The notes under the pieces were generated by a model. It did not search any database and was not told the origin of the DNA. It saw nothing but the letters and a program-made list of their open reading frames with translations. The position numbers were made by a program, and so were the translations under genes. Shown here piece by piece: positions 45,791 through 58,388 of a stretch of 64,000 bases of DNA. Source of the stretch: Amborella trichopoda (taxonomy: Eukaryota; Streptophyta; Magnoliopsida; Amborellales; Amborellaceae); the NCBI RefSeq assembly GCF_000471905.2, contig NW_006499364.1, positions 5,489,415-5,553,414 on the forward strand. Direction: 5' to 3'. Position 1 is the first letter of the stretch; every line of letters starts with the position of its first letter.

Positions 45791-46260
45791 TGCCAGCCCT
45801 TTTCACATCTCCTAAAGAAGGACACTCCCTTCATATGGGATGAGGCGTGCCAAGCTGCACTCGACGACATCAAGCAATACTTGTTGAATCCTCCAGTATT
45901 CTCTACGCCAGTGTTGAGAAGGCTTCTCATCCTATACATGACCTCTCTTGATGAGTCACTCGGCGCGCTCCTAGTGCAAAACAATGATGGGGGTAAAGAG
46001 ACAACACTCTATTATCTTAGCCACAGGATGCAGGGAGCCGAAAAGAATTACCCTCCCATTGCCTAGCCTTGATCTTCATGGTACAGAAGCTCCGCCATTA
46101 TTTGCTAGGCCACGAGGTTAGGTTAATCTCAAAGGTTGATCCAGTCAAGTTCCTTATGACCTAGCCATGCCTGTCATGATGTTTGGCCAAATGGGCATTA
46201 TTGTTGATGGAGTTCGACATTAAGTATGTGCCACAGAAGGCAGTCAAAGGTCATGCCCTA
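45791..46260 (+). pseudogene. pol: element C RT-associated RNase H
   Basis: After the RT thumb the sequence reads FIWDEACQAALDDIKQYLLN, then SLDESLGALLVQNNDGGKET and TLYYLSHRMQGAEKNYPPIA, the standard gypsy RNase H next to RT. A TAG follows near 46066. The frame then continues in a shifted register with RHYLLGHEVRLIS-like residues. It removes RNA from RNA/DNA hybrids. In Tat elements this domain is often partly degenerate because a second RNase H is present. Confidence 0.78.
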
Positions 46261-46329
46261 GCATACTTTCTCACTACTCGCTCAGTCCCTTCGAAATCTC
46301 CCCTGTTAAGTGATCTATTGGATGAAGAA

Positions 46330-46740
46330 GTGTTTTGAATGGCACTAACTCAGTTGTGGGAGATGTACTTCGATGAAGCATTCCAGTTTGATAAAGGAGG
46401 TGTTAGAGTCGTATTCCTGACCCCCGATGGTGGAATGATTCCTCTATCCTTCTCACTGGTAGAGGCATTCTCCCATAACAAAGCCGAATATCAGGCCCTC
46501 ATAATCAGGTTGGAGATCGCTCAGGAGCTAGACCTGGGGCAGCTAAACATCTTCGACGATTCTAAGCTCATCATCTGACAGCTTAAAGGGATTTAAGATG
46601 TAAGGAAAGATACTCTCAAGTCTTAACACGACACGGCCAAAACTTACATGGCCTAGTCTGATGCTTTTTCCCTAAGTCATATCCCTAAAAGGCTAAACTC
46701 GTAGGTCGATGCGCTCTCAAAGCTAGGGGGCACCATTCAA
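46330..46740 (+). pseudogene. pol: element C second, archaeal-type RNase H
   Basis: MALTQLWEMYFDEAFQFDKG, VVFLTPDGGMIPLSFSL, NKAEYQALIIRLEIAQEL and QLNIFDDSKLII reproduce the extra RNase H found in the Tat lineage. The catalytic Asp of YFDEA, the Glu of AEYQAL and the Asp of FDDSK are present. TGA at 46576-46578 interrupts the domain and several stops follow. A second RNase H after the RT-linked one is a Tat marker and supports the classification. Confidence 0.8.
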
Positions 46741-46899
46741 CTGTCTTCATCAAGGCCCACGCCATTTTGGCTAATAGAATGGACGCATGTCGACTTCATA
46801 ACTGAAAATGATGCAGATGATGAGAGGGATGTCTCCCTGAATGCCTGCCTTACCCATTCGGAGCGCTCCTTACAGCTTAGGATGTCATTAAGGCAGAGC

Positions 46900-47148
46900 A
46901 GGAAATATATCGAAGTAAAGAATCCGAGGCTGATCAGCGAGAACCTGAACTCTTCGACCCGATGTGTGCAGATGTATAACAAGTGGAAGACTGGAGGGAG
47001 CCTATCATGAATTTCGTAAAGCAAGGAACAACTACCTGAGGATCAAGCGGAACACAACGGCATATGATAGATGTCTATCAAGTACACCCTTCTCGATGGG
47101 GATGTTCTCTTTCGTCGATCATTTGATGAAATTCTCCTTAAATGTGTC
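46900..47148 (+). pseudogene. pol: element C integrase N-terminal part, cut by element D
   Basis: The frame near 47071 reads YTLLDGDVLFRRSFDEILLK followed by Cys-Val and breaks at 47148, where element D's LTR starts. This is the standard lead-in to the gypsy integrase zinc-binding domain. It continues at 61877 on the other side of D. Confidence 0.78.
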
Positions 47149-50100
47149 TGGTTAGGTGCCTCGATCTCGCCCTTCCAACCCTTTGGGGATCGGGCGATGT
47201 GTGTCTCGAGTTTTGGGGGAAGACCCAAGACGTTTTTGAGATCGCTCTCTCAGGAACCTCGTTCGAGAACGGTACCAACCAATGAGAAAGAAATTTAAAG
47301 GTTTTCGGGACTTACTCGGGTTGAGTCGCATGGGCGCCCTCTTAGATCACAAAGAAAGCCCCCAGTAATAAAACAGATTCGAAATCGTCTCCCTGGCTTG
47401 TATTCTCCTTATTTTATGCTTTTTTGCAATCACACACATATGTGGCAAAGATTATAAGACAGGTGGGTCAGACCTCACCCTTTTCCTCTTTGATGAATGT
47501 ACACAAGCATGCACATTCAAAAAGAAGAAAGAAAGATGGGGGGAGAGAAGAATTTGACTAAGCTAGAGGATTAGAGCGATGACTAGGCTGGTGGATAATT
47601 GGCCTGACGTGGTAGCAAAATGAGCTCGGTCACTAAGATTGGCTCACAGGATCACTACTAGATGTCATTACCAATATCGACTAGCTAAGCACGATGGTCT
47701 GTCTGTCGTGGCAATAATGTGGGCCACGTAAACCTGACACCACAAAATTACGGCTAGACGACAATACTACGATGAGAGGCTAATCTCAATCCCTCTTAGT
47801 CGAACGAAGGGGTGACAGAATTAAGGCCATAAGGAAAGAAAAAAAAGAGAAGAAAGGAAAGAAAGAAGGAGGGAGAAGAAAGGAAGAGAAGAGTATGAAA
47901 GACGAGAGGATGAAGGAGACAGAGGGAAGGAAGGTGCAGCTGGAGCTAATCATTACCGACTGTGTTAGAAGAAAGAGAGAGAAAATGCAGTCGGTGCTAG
48001 GCTTCATCAATTGTGCTGTACAAAAAAGAAGAGAGAGAAGTTCTCATCGACTGACAGAAGAGGAGTGAGAAAACCAGTCGATGTTAGATCTCACTGATTG
48101 ATAGGAGAAGAGAGCGAAAACTAGTCGTTGTTAAGTCTCATCGACTAACAAAAGGGGAGAGAGAAAACCAATCGATGTTAGGTCTCACCGTTTGACAAAA
48201 GATGAGAGAGAAAATAAGTCAGCACTAGGTCTCACCGACAAACAGAAGAGGAGAGGGAAAATATGTCACTGTTAAGTCTCACCGACTGACAAGAGAAGAG
48301 AGAGAAAATCAGTCGACAGTAGGTCTCACTGATTGATAGAGAAGAGAGAGAAATAAGTCGATGCTACGTCGAGAAAATCAATCGACACTAGGTCTCACCG
48401 ACTGACAAAAGAAGAGAAAAAAGAAGAGAGAGAAGATCAATCGATGTTAAGTCTCACCGACTGACAAAAGAAGAGAGAGAAGGAGATAGAGAGGAGAAGA
48501 GAGGATGAGAGAGAAAGAGATAGAGATGAGAAGCGATTATGAGAGAGAAAGGGATATAGATGAGAAGAAAGGAGGAGAGAAAAAGAAGAGAGAGAAAGAG
48601 GGGAGGAGGGAGAAAGAGATAGAGATGAGAAGAGAGGAGGAGAGAGAAAGAAGAGAGAGAAAGAGGGGAGGAGAGAAAAAGAAGAGAGAGAGAAGGAAGG
48701 AGAAAAAAGAAGAGATGAGAAGAGAGGATTAGAGTGAAAGAGATAGAGACGAGAAGAGAGGATGAGAGAGAAAGAAGGGAGGAGAGAGAAAGAGGGAGGA
48801 GAGATAAAGTTACCTGCCCAAAAGGTATCGGCCTTTTTCTTCTCTCTCCTATCTCCCTCTCCAAGACGTCTCACAAACTCAAGCAGGAATGGAAAATTTT
48901 AATGAATCAATCTAAAATGAACCGAAGGCCCTTACAATTTAGCTTTACATGTTTATATAGAGTTAAGCTAAAACATGGGTGTACTCCCAAAAAACTAGCT
49001 AAAATTGAAGATAATTACAATTTAATTGAATTTAAAGAAATTATAAAAATGGGTGTAAAAGGACTGTTTTACCCCTACCTAACAATATGTGGAATTCTAA
49101 GAGAGTCTCTACTGCTACCCGAGAACTTGCATGATCTTTTGTGGTTAACCTGGGGTCATTATGATGCCCATTTGATCAAAAGATTATTTTTTTCTTGTAG
49201 GGCTCGGCATGACGATCATTTTGATACAACTTCAAGCCATGAATCATGTTTTTGAGCCATGACCGTGAGACTTGAATCTAGGATGAATCTTGAAAGCGTC
49301 GGATAGATTGTGTGCTCGTTCCTTGAGTTTCTTCATGATTTTATCATTGAATCATATTGAGCATGCCATCACGATCATGTTGCAAATAATGTACCTTAAT
49401 TTCGTGTCCGGATGAAGACTTTATCATCTTGAGCTTTTGGTCGGAATGTTGAAATACGATGGCTAGAATTTACAACAGCTTTGATGCCTTCATGTGTGAA
49501 ATCCAACAGTTCATCATACGTGAGGTTTAGATCAGAGATAGCCTCGTACCTCATGCACATAATGCAAATGGTTTCGTGCCAATCGAGTATGTGAATGTTG
49601 TGATCTGGCTGCTCGAATGAGGTGTGCTGCTATTGATTTTTTTGTAACTTCTTTCATGATTAGCGACTTTCATTAAGTTTTTCTCTCTGCTCGGGTGTCT
49701 TCACGAGGTGTACCACATATCGAATTGTTCGTCTTGATGATACGAACATGCTCACCAAATTTGAGAGCGATCCGACTTGAAACAAGTGAGATATAGACCT
49801 CAAAAGTGTTTGCTCGTGACAGTGAAAATAGCCACTTTTAATGGTGTTTTGGTGCAATGAGGCCACACGGGAATAGTGTGCGACCTACCCCTTTTTAGTC
49901 TTTACCCATAACTTCGTCCTAGAGTGCTCGATTAAGTCGAAACTTGACCCATGGGAGTTTTCGACCGTACTGGATCTAATGAAGGTGGTCTCATAGCTAT
50001 TTGATGCACCAAAAGTATAGATTTAGTTACATGGTCCATTTCAGGGTGCTAGAGACAGATTTCGCTGAAATTGTTTCTTTGTGTTCACTACCTTAGACAC

Positions 50101-50263
50101 GTCTGATTGTAATGAAACTTGGCAGGTGGTCTTTTCAAGTGCTAATGAAGATCTTGACCAATTCTAGGGCCCTTCTGAGACTGTCAGGAATTTTCACTGT
50201 TTTGCAGGCTTTATTGACTTACTTCCTACCATGGACCATGGTGTTGACAAATACGTTCAAACA
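47149..50263 (-). repeat. 3' LTR of element D
   Basis: The plus strand begins TGGTTAGGTGCC and ends CGTTCAAACA, i.e. TGTTTGAACG...CCTAACCA on the minus strand. It contains the hairpin minisatellite at about 47955-48480 (units near 45 bp, shorter than element A's), a GA-rich tract at 48480-48810, and TATATAAAC at 48951-48959 on the minus strand. The tract gives long Ser/Leu-rich or Arg/Glu-rich open frames that are artefacts of composition. Confidence 0.86.
47955..48480 (-). repeat. LTR minisatellite, element D 3' LTR
   Basis: About 11 units of roughly 45 bp, plus strand core GAGAGAAAACCAGTCGATGT followed by TAGGTCTCACCGACTGACA. The inverted pair CAGTCG...CGACTG is kept in many units, as in element A, although the unit length and spacer differ. 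Confidence 0.8.
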
Positions 50264-50275
50264 GCTTGTCCCACC
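50264..50275 (-). other. polypurine tract of element D
   Basis: On the minus strand GGTGGGACAAGC immediately precedes the LTR start TGTTTGAACG, matching the element A site at 25848. Confidence 0.6.
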
Positions 50276-51926
50276 AAATGTTGTGCTTCAAGATAAGTGA
50301 GAAGGAAAATAATTTGGAAAATTTCCTTCGGCTTTAATTTTTTTTCTTTCTGGCCACAGGACTACGTGAACACCAATGAGATTCACATAATTGGTATAAC
50401 TAGGCTGCTCAAACGTAGGGATGCATTGTTCGCGGGTCCATCCATGGAGACTTTAGGGGCAGAAGAGAATTTTTTGAGGGATATTGTCGAAGTCCTCACC
50501 CTCGTGCAGACTGTTGGTGATTTTAAAGCTGAGGATTTTGTACGGACCTCGTCAGTTAAAATTAGGCCTGTTTGGCAATTGAGTGCCATGTAGAAGGGCA
50601 TCGTTCCCATTTGGTCTGGGTTCATTCGTTGGTTTTCTTTGGTAGGCGTTGCTTTCTGCTACACTAGGTTTTCTTTTGATGTTCAGAGTACCACTATGGG
50701 TCTCGTCTACCGAGTCCAGTCGAGGGTAGGTTCTATTAGCAGATCCCAAAGGTCTAGTCGTGTCGACTAGACGAGCTGACATCTCTAGCAGGTTCTCCCC
50801 TTGCTTTGCCAGTTTTTTTCCTTTGTAATGTTTGTTTCTAGAGTGTATTTGTGACCTCTTGGGAATAATGTTCTTCCTCATGAGACATGTCTTGCCGTCT
50901 TGGCAAGTCTTCTGTCTTTCAAGTCCTTTTGCAACTGGACTCAAGCTGTTGGAATCGTTTCCTTGAAGCTCATATTTTTGGAGTTTTGGTATTGTGACAC
51001 CAGGGATTTTCTTCTTTTTGAGTGAGGGCTGAAGCTGCTTGTTGAGACAAATGCTGCATCAACCTGTTTATTGATCCAAGCATCCTTTGTGGATTTTCAC
51101 TTGAACTTGGGAAGCGACACCTTAGAGACTGTTTTCACCAACTTCTTTTTATTTTGGGGCTCTTGTACCCATGACCTTTAGGCCATGCCCACCTTTTTCA
51201 TCCATTTTTACTCATAATGCCCTTTCAGGTTTTCACCGTACCCATTTTGTTTTCCCTCGAAACTTTTTTACTCATGGTTTCGTGATCATGCCCATCTATC
51301 ATTTTTACTCATAGTGTTCCCTTGTTAAGGTATACACCATGCTCATTATTAAATTTTTTTTGTGAAGGCGTGTTTAAGGTCATGCCTTTGGGACCTGTAC
51401 GAAATAGTTTAACGTCATGTGGCTTGGATGTGCCCTATGTTTAAGGTCATACAGATGGACTGTGGTGGTGATGAATGGCAGTTTATGGAGGCCATGGAGT
51501 GAGTATGGTGATGGTTTGGCTCACTTGGGGAATTAGCATTAGGCTACCTATGATGTATGAAATGTGAGTGGACGATGGTGACCCACTAATTTACAACGAG
51601 TATCGTCGTTTTGTGAGCTCGGGTGAGACTCACTGAGGAATGAGGTGTGGTGATGAAGTGAATGGACTCACTGGGGAGGTAATGAAGGTGGTGTGCGCAC
51701 ACTAACAAGTAGGTTAGGGAAGGCATGCATGAAACACTCTTGGCACTAAGCAAACCGACGCTAGGGTTGTTTCGAAATTCACCCAGTGCTACATCAACTG
51801 GAGCTAGGGATGGATCGACAAGAGTTACCTCGGGCCCTGAATTGAAGCCCGACCTAGCTCATTATCTCTTGGCGTCCCTTGGACGCGACTAGAATTCCCA
51901 GTTTGTGAGGGATATTTGAGGGCAGT
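50276..51926 (-). other. element D 3' UTR, noncoding
   Basis: This is collinear with the A and B 3' UTRs but shorter. It has one or two copies of the TTTAAGGTCAT repeat (about 51370-51450) and three primer-site-like motifs (for example GGACTCACTGGGGAGG near 51665). Relative to A, the stretch holding the antisense TATA box and the second antisense ORF is missing: sequence matching A near 22985 joins directly to antisense ORF sequence near 51930. Confidence 0.6.
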
Positions 51927-52568
51927 GTGGTCTCAACGACATCATCTTGGCCAATTTTTAGTGGTGTTTCTAGCATGATTACTTGCATGCTTAAAGCAGG
52001 CCTTCAAGGCTTGAGGGAGCTGCCCCTTGATGAGCAAGGCGAAGCCTTGGAAAAATTGAGGGAGTTCGCCGCAAATACAGCGGTTGGGAGTGCCCCAGAA
52101 GTGCTTTCCCATTTTAATGCAGCTCTAAACGAGTTGGAGAGCTGGTGGTCGGGAGCGCTACATCATGAAGAAGAATCTGGCAAGCTAGCCTCTTTGGAAG
52201 AGTCGATCTTGCATCGCCACAAGAGAATAGATGCCTGCATCGAGAAGAACACCTCGATAACTGGCCGTCAGCAGGACCTCAAGAGGGAGGTGCAAGGAAG
52301 CTTCAAGAGAATGATTGAAATCCGAGAGGCAATGTAAATACTAAAATAGGAATTCATGAACCTCGAGACGAAGATGGCTCAGAGGAAGGTCATGGAGGCT
52401 TCATTGGTCGAAGATTTGTCTGAACTCAATGGCACAATTGAGTCGAAAATTGTGGCTATGACAGAGGAGACCCAAACGGTGGTAGAACTGAAGGAGCCAA
52501 TTCCGGGCACCGAGACTTCTCCTGCAGCGTGCAACACAGAGATCACAAATATAATTGATCACTTCTGA
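51927..52568 (+). CDS. element D antisense additional ORF (coiled-coil), two adjoining frames
   Basis: The frame 51927-52337 (136 codons) contains GLQGLRELPLDEQGEALEKL, SHFNAALNELESWWSGALHH and DLKREVQGSFKRMIEIREAM. After TAA and TAG it continues in the same frame at 52356-52568 with MAQRKVMEASLVEDLSELNG and ends EITNIIDHF. The heptad pattern and charge suggest a long coiled coil. It lies opposite to gag, as in element A, with AATAAA 48 nt after its stop. The acidic N-terminal region of A's copy is missing, so this start is probably not the original one. Tat elements are known for antisense additional ORFs; the function is not known. Confidence 0.62.
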
Positions 52569-52615
52569 GCATGTCATTTCCTTTTGCCAATACATGTAAA
52601 AGTTTTTAACTGATG

Positions 52616-52621
52616 AATAAA
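52616..52621 (+). promoter_or_regulatory. AATAAA downstream of the antisense ORF (element D)
   Basis: AATAAA lies 48 nt past the antisense ORF stop and is conserved at the equivalent site in element A (20444-20449). It is a likely polyadenylation signal for an antisense transcript. Confidence 0.5.
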
Positions 52622-52724
52622 GTGGCTCTTTCTTTTGACTTTGCTGCCTGATTTCATTCTCTTACTACTTTTACTGCACCTCATGTGATTTCCCTTCTAA
52701 ATGCTTCTCGACACTTTGTTGCTA

Positions 52725-54559
52725 CAAGAGGCTAATACCCTAGGCCTTGTTTAGCCCCACGGTGGGTTGTCGTGGCTTGGATAGCTTCGAACTGAGGAGT
52801 CGTTGCTTTTTCTCCTCTTAATGTTTGGTTGGTTAGGGGCTCATAGTTCATTTTCCTCATGAATTGGTGAGCCTAGTCATTATAGGTAGTCTAGTCAGGA
52901 GCGTCCTCAACCTCCATTAGTGGCGTGTTTACTTCAAGTTCATCATAGCTTTTAGTCTCTGGCAATAACTCTTTGAGATGCTTTGAAGAGATACGCATGA
53001 CCTCCAAATGACTCTAGAGACTGTAGACTTCGGTTCTTAAGTTTGCTAGGGGATCCTGCCCTTGAGGGGAAGAAAGTTGCTCTTCATCGAACTGCTCTCC
53101 TGAGAGGTCTGGGAAAAGTAAAACTTTTAGCTGGTCACCGGTTTGAGGAGTATCCTCTATACTTATAGCAACCGAATTTTGAAAAATATTTCATGATGGT
53201 TGTTGCGCCACTTCGGCATTTAAGAGCGCAATGTGGATGTGCAAGAATTTCTTCTGGTCTGGCATATAGTTGATCCTTGAAGCCAAGAATTCTATCTCCA
53301 TGGCTTGCTCAATCTTAGGAATGACCTCTGGTTCATTTTCCGGCGAAGGTAGCTCAGAACTGAGGGTAGAGGGTGAAGACTCAAGCAAAGAAGGAGATTC
53401 TTGAGGGATGATGGTTGGGATGTTAGAATGAAGGGTGGTTAGAGGTAAAACTCTGCCCAGCCTTTCTTCCTCTTTTAACATGTTCACTAATGTTCTCCCA
53501 ACATCCTCAACATCTTCATGAGACAAGGATGCAATCTTGCTTGTGGACTTGTGACCTTCATCATTCAACTTCTGAGGCTACGTCAGATCCGTGAAGTAAT
53601 AATTAGCATTGACATAGTGAGTTTCCGCCACAGGGAACGGTCTTTTGTCAACATAGACTGTATGTTGTCTCCCATCTCGACTATATTTGAAGCATTGATG
53701 CAACGTTGATGAGACCACCCCCTGGTCATAGAGCCATGGTCGACCGAGGAGGATGTTGTAGAAAGTGTCGAAATCGATTACATGGAACTGGGCATAATCG
53801 TTCGGCTCACTGATCTTAAAACGAAGGCGTACCGTGCCCGCTGGCTTCTCTCCTGATTGGTTGAACCCTTGAACGGTAACGTGGGTCGGGGTAAGATCTT
53901 CGGACCCCAATCCTAATCGAGTAAGGATCCTCCTTGAAATAAGGTTGACTGCCGACCCTCCATCTAACATAATTCGGTTGATGGGCATGTAATTCGCCAG
54001 TAACAAAGAGAGGGCAATTATGAAACTTTTCCCCTAGCTGCAGATCATCCTCTGAAAAGGTGATTGGCATACATCCTTGTAGAATCACCCGGTCTACGTC
54101 AATGGGTTGTACTTCAGTTTCGTACACTTATGGGTTAGAGAGGGCTTGAACCAAAGCCATCTGGAAATTCTTCAAGAGCATGAGGGCGTCGTAGACACTG
54201 AGAAGAGACGAAAGTTTCCATAGATGTCCTATCACATCATATCTCACCTTTTCTTGAACGAGGCCTTGTGCTCCTAATCCTGCCACTGATTTTAGAGGTA
54301 TGTTGGGTTGAGGAGAAGGTTTGGGTAGAAAAGTATTATTTTGGCCGATTGGCTGACTTGATTGCACAACGGGCTTGGTTTGAGTGATAGAAATTTGAGG
54401 TTTTGGACGAGACTGAGTGCATGGGATCAAAGGAGTCCCAAGAAATTGGAGGATAGGTGGACTTTTTAACTTATTGGGATTAGCAAGGAGCCCAAGAAGC
54501 TCTAAGATAGGCAGACTAGTTGTTAGATTAGGGGGCAGTGGCAGACTGGGGAACTTCAA
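52725..54559 (-). pseudogene. pol: element D gag-pro linker, aspartic protease and G-patch
   Basis: 54559-54128 is the Pro-rich linker, with YDVIGHLWKLSSLLSVYDAL. TAA at 54128-54130 replaces a Glu codon seen in element A. The protease frame (54006-53578) carries INRIMLDGGSAVNLIS, with the catalytic Asp in DGGS near 53960, then FDTFYNILLGRPWLYDQGVV and TLHQCFKYSRDGRQH. A one-base shift separates it from the linker frame. TAG at 53578-53580 precedes 53568-53191, an acidic spacer. The G-patch motif, AKQGLGY, lies near 52737. The region then ends abruptly, without RT. The protease would mature Gag. Confidence 0.8.
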
Positions 54560-54696
54560 GGTGCCCGACTTCTACGGTGGAGGCTGCAGCGTCCTCCATG
54601 ATCTGAGATTTAATTGCCATGTGGTGAGTATTGCTCCTGAAATTTGCACCACATGGCAAGCTCCCTGAGAATAGGAGCTTTACCCATTTGACTCTC

Positions 54697-55420
54697 TCAA
54701 TCTCTGCTCAAAGTCAGGCTCAGGGGCCCACTGACCTTCTTTGAAGAAGGTGGCTCTGCCTTGGCTTTAGCTACCAGGGCATCATCAACTATTAAGAATC
54801 TTGCTACTTGTGTCAGGGTCTTTCTCAATCGCTTCCGTTGCGTCCTGCTTATGTTGGATCCTATAAGTTCTTGGTTTAGAGCCTCGAAGTCGGGACATAT
54901 CAAGATTGTAATTGCAGAAGAGACAGAAGGGGGCGAATGAGAAGTAGGTGAAGAAGGAGGAGAAGGGTTAGAATTTGGCGGACTTTTAAGGTCGTTCCCC
55001 TCATCAAACCGATCTGGGCAGCATTTTACATCATCACCAGGGTTGGGCGAGTGCAGGGGGTCTTTTAGGCCTTTCCCTTGCTTAACGTCGTCACCTTCAT
55101 CAGACGTATGCTGAGTGGGAGATGGCAGGGAACATCTTCTTGATAGGACAAAGAAGGAAGATGGATCATGCCAGGGATGAAGTCCAGCAAAGTTGGTAGT
55201 GGAGCAAGGGGCTTGAGAAATTCCTGCTCAACTGTGGGTTGAGTGTTCTTGTTTCTTCGGTCAGTAGCCCTTGGTGCCCCTCTTTTTCTGGTTTTTTGAG
55301 GTGATGTTTGATTCATCTCGCTGGGCTGGCGATCAGCCCTAGCTTGGCAGACTGCTTCTTGCCTTAAAGACTTGAGTCTGCTTTGGCCATGGTAGACTAT
55401 CCATGGCTGGGAAATCAAGG
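54697..55420 (-). pseudogene. gag: element D gag linker
   Basis: The frame 55418-55065 has the conserved basic block GQSRLKSLRQEAVCQARAD and a Pro-rich segment. The frame 54903-54697 has CPDFEALNQELIGSNISRTQ and LTQVARFLIVDDALVAKAK. These match elements A, B and C in order. Confidence 0.72.
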
Positions 55421-55472
55421 GTTCTGTCTAAGTTATTGATAAGAAGGTCCTGCTTTGGGAGATCTCCTTGCC

Positions 55473-57061
55473 CTAATAGAAAGTGACTTGGGGGTCACTT
55501 ACAGGGAGATTGTAAAACTCTTGACGCTCCCCTATTTTCTTTACGAATATATCAAGGAAACCTATGCATTCTGATAGATAATGACCTCTTATCTGATGGT
55601 ATGGGCACCAACGATCTTCTGTCCCCTTAACAAGGCGAAGGGGGTTCCTTGATTGCTTCAGTATGATTATACCTTCCTGGAGAATTATAATGAAGAAGGC
55701 GTAAAGGATACCGGGCATTTTGTCTTCGTCTTGGATGGTTACGACATGAGAGGCCTCAGTCGCCTCGAAGGCCTTCTTTAAGTCTTCAAGCTTTATCTGA
55801 CCCTTCATAATCAGGGCCTCGATAATATCCTTCAATGTGTAGCAGTCATCTATGGGATGATTGATCCTCCGATGGTAGGCACAATAATTCACCTAAGTGT
55901 TAAGACCAGGCTGCTTAGGGAAATTGGTTTCTAGAAGCTGGATCATATTTTGTTCCAATAATTACCGGAACAGCGCAGGGACCCATTCCTTCTAGAAGGG
56001 GTAGACCTTGTTCTTATGACTAGTGAAATAATCACCCCAATCAAGGTTGGCTGGTGGGGGTACCCGATTGTACGACTGTTGTTGCTTGCCAGTCTGAGGT
56101 GTTACCTTTACCGTGCTTCCCCTTTTGAGAGGTCCAAAGTTTGGGTGGGAGCGTTCTTTGAATCAGTGACCATGACGACCGCACTGATTACTCCTTTCTG
56201 TTGGCTGCCCCGTGTGTTATTCCAAGAGTTACCATTGGCCCGGTTGTTTATTGAACTTGTAGATGGTTGTCGTGTTGCACCATGGTGGCGTGATAGACTT
56301 TCTATGCGGACTGATTTAGAGATCAACTTTGATATGGAGGTCGGATTAGAGGCCTCAACATGTAGATAGATCTCAAGTCGCATGTTCTGTACGCAAGTTT
56401 GAACTGCTTCCTTCTCATGCATAGGATTAGGATGGCGGGAAGCCAAGTTTCTCCATCTTGATATGAACTGATCTATGGCCTCATCGGGGTCTTGATTCAA
56501 GGTGAGAAGTTCGATGGTTTGAACGTCTCTCTCGACCTCATAGAAGCGTTGATATAATAGCTTCTCCATCTCCTCCCACGTATGCACTGAGTTTGGAGGA
56601 AGTCGGGCATACCTTTGAAATGCTGGGCCATCAAGGGTCTCAACGAACTGTTGGAGAATTAGCCTCCCATCAGCCGCTGTTTCTCGACATGCTGCCTGAA
56701 AGTGGGCAATATGCTAGTTTGGGGATGTGATTCCATTGAATAAAGGAAACTTCCCTTTCTTATAATCTGAGGGAAATGGGACCTGATCAATATATGAGGG
56801 ATATGGCGTTTGATAAGGCATTGCACCCTGTATCCCGGAGATTTGCCTATTCTTTAGGCTATGGGTGGCCATAGCATTAATGTCTATCTGAGAGACTCGA
56901 TGAGGGATTGAATTGTCTTGTGAGATAGAAGGAGGGGGCTGCCATGGAGGTGCACCATCAGAGTGATGGGAATTGACCTCAGGGTTAGTTGATTGTCGTG
57001 TAGCGTCGATACGATCTATCTTTTCCATAATCGCTTGCACCATATCCTTGAACTTGTTCAA
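55473..57061 (-). pseudogene. gag: element D gag, best preserved copy in the window
   Basis: The frame 57061-56714 starts MNKFKDMVQAIMEKIDRIDA and ends at TAG (56714-56716), where element A keeps CAG. The same frame continues; the capsid core 56587-56108 has YQRFYEVERDVQTIELLTLN, FISRWRNLASRHPNPMHEKE and YLHVEASNPTSISKLISKS. After another gap, with TAG at 55893-55895 replacing CAG, 55892-55473 has both knuckles as CX2HX4HX4C (55883-55842 and 55607-55566) around YTLKDIIEALIMKGQIKLED. Apart from the TAGs, frame disruptions are few. Confidence 0.86.
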
Positions 57062-57432
57062 GTGCTCTTCCTGCCCATCGTCGGGTCGCTTACGACCATT
57101 ACGCTGACCGTTTCACTATGGAGGTCAACGTTAGTGGCAATAGAGGGCTTGTGAACTTGACGGGTTGTACGTGGTAGGTCAGTCAGCAGGGGGCCAGCAT
57201 GCCCTGACTGAACTTGAATCTTGTATGCTGATCGCGTTTGGATGGGTTCTTGATGGTCTTGGGACCTTGGCTACTGAGCAGTTGAGTCTTTTTTTATAAT
57301 AGTAACCACAACACAATGCTCGTGGAGCTCTTCTTCAGGCTTCATCATCTGAAGGGGGTAGAAGGGATTCAGGTGAAGAGGGTCGTCAGAATTAGTCGTT
57401 TTGATTGCCTTGGTCATCTCCCTAATCAAGAT

Positions 57433-58388
57433 TTATAGGCCTCTATCGCGTTTAGCCTTGAGGTTTTGATGGACCTCGTGCCAAAACCGCGTTCTAGGTC
57501 GCGACTGGTTAGCTCTTCTTGCGCAGGAGAGAGCTGTCTCCATCAGGTGCAGCAATGGATGAGGGCTAAGAACTGGAGTCATCTTGGGCCGGGGAGGATG
57601 AAGGACTCGATATTCCATTAGGTTGATACCTCGAGATCTCTTTTGGGCTCGAGAGACACGACCAAAGTGACGGGGTTGATTAAGGATGGTACGCTTAGGG
57701 AAAACCTTCGAGTACCAAGGCTGAAGGTGCTTGCTCGATGAAGAAGGAGTGAGCCGGAGCAACGTGGGTTGACTTATAAGGAGGTTTAAGTCGAGAGCGA
57801 GGAGCCGTCTGTTATGGTGACGCGTGTGTGCCTCTTGAAGAAGGGTGACAGGTGACCTTGGGTCAACCCGGGCTCGAGCAAGTGGTCTGGCAAGTGTTAG
57901 CAAGAGAACAGGTGTAGGCCTGTCCCTTACAGGGTGCGCTTGTGTGTGCAGAGTACGAGGACGAGAAGGTCATCTCTTGTGTACTTGGGTTAGCATGGCA
58001 ATGGTGTTGCCCCGAGCAGTGAGATGCATATGAGTAGCGTGTGCAAGACCTGACCTTAAAAGGTTTGATCTTGGACATGGTCTCGAGGTGACAGAAGGGT
58101 TGCCCCGAGGTGTGGCTCTAGTGGGTAACCCATGAGCCTTGTGGTGTGTGTGAGGGATGGAGACGGTGGGGTTTTCACCTCGACATGTTGAGCCTCTAGG
58201 GATAGAGACCAATGGTGCGGAAATGTGGAGGGTAGCCCTAGGGCGACCCACAATAGCAATGACTGCTTGTTTGCCTTTTGCAGAAAGGGACTGGGCAGCC
58301 TTACGGCGTACCTCAGAAACATGACTGACAAGTGACTTGCCGGTGGCTGGGTGCATGTTGTGTGGGGCAGCACCTCACACCGGACCAA
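57433..58388 (-). pseudogene. element D upstream ORF
   Basis: The frame 58356-57970 (128 codons) has MHPATGKSLVSHVSEVRRKA and AHGLPTRATPRGNPSV. The frame 57903-57433 (156 codons) has HLQPWYSKVFPKRTILNQPR and RRANQSRPRTRFWHEVHQNL. It is homologous to elements A and C at the same position, and both parts are in different frames here as in A. The protein is basic, without a known domain. Confidence 0.5.

Noticed and set aside
48437..48874. Overlapping long frames with Ser/Leu (minus) and Arg/Glu (plus) composition
   Set aside because: They are products of the GA/CT-rich tract of element D's LTR. The same applies to 59941-60480.
51900..51935. Junction in element D read as a spliced intron of the antisense transcript
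   Set aside because: The joint relative to element A does not match a GT...AG boundary, and the missing segment includes the antisense TATA box, so a simple deletion is more likely.
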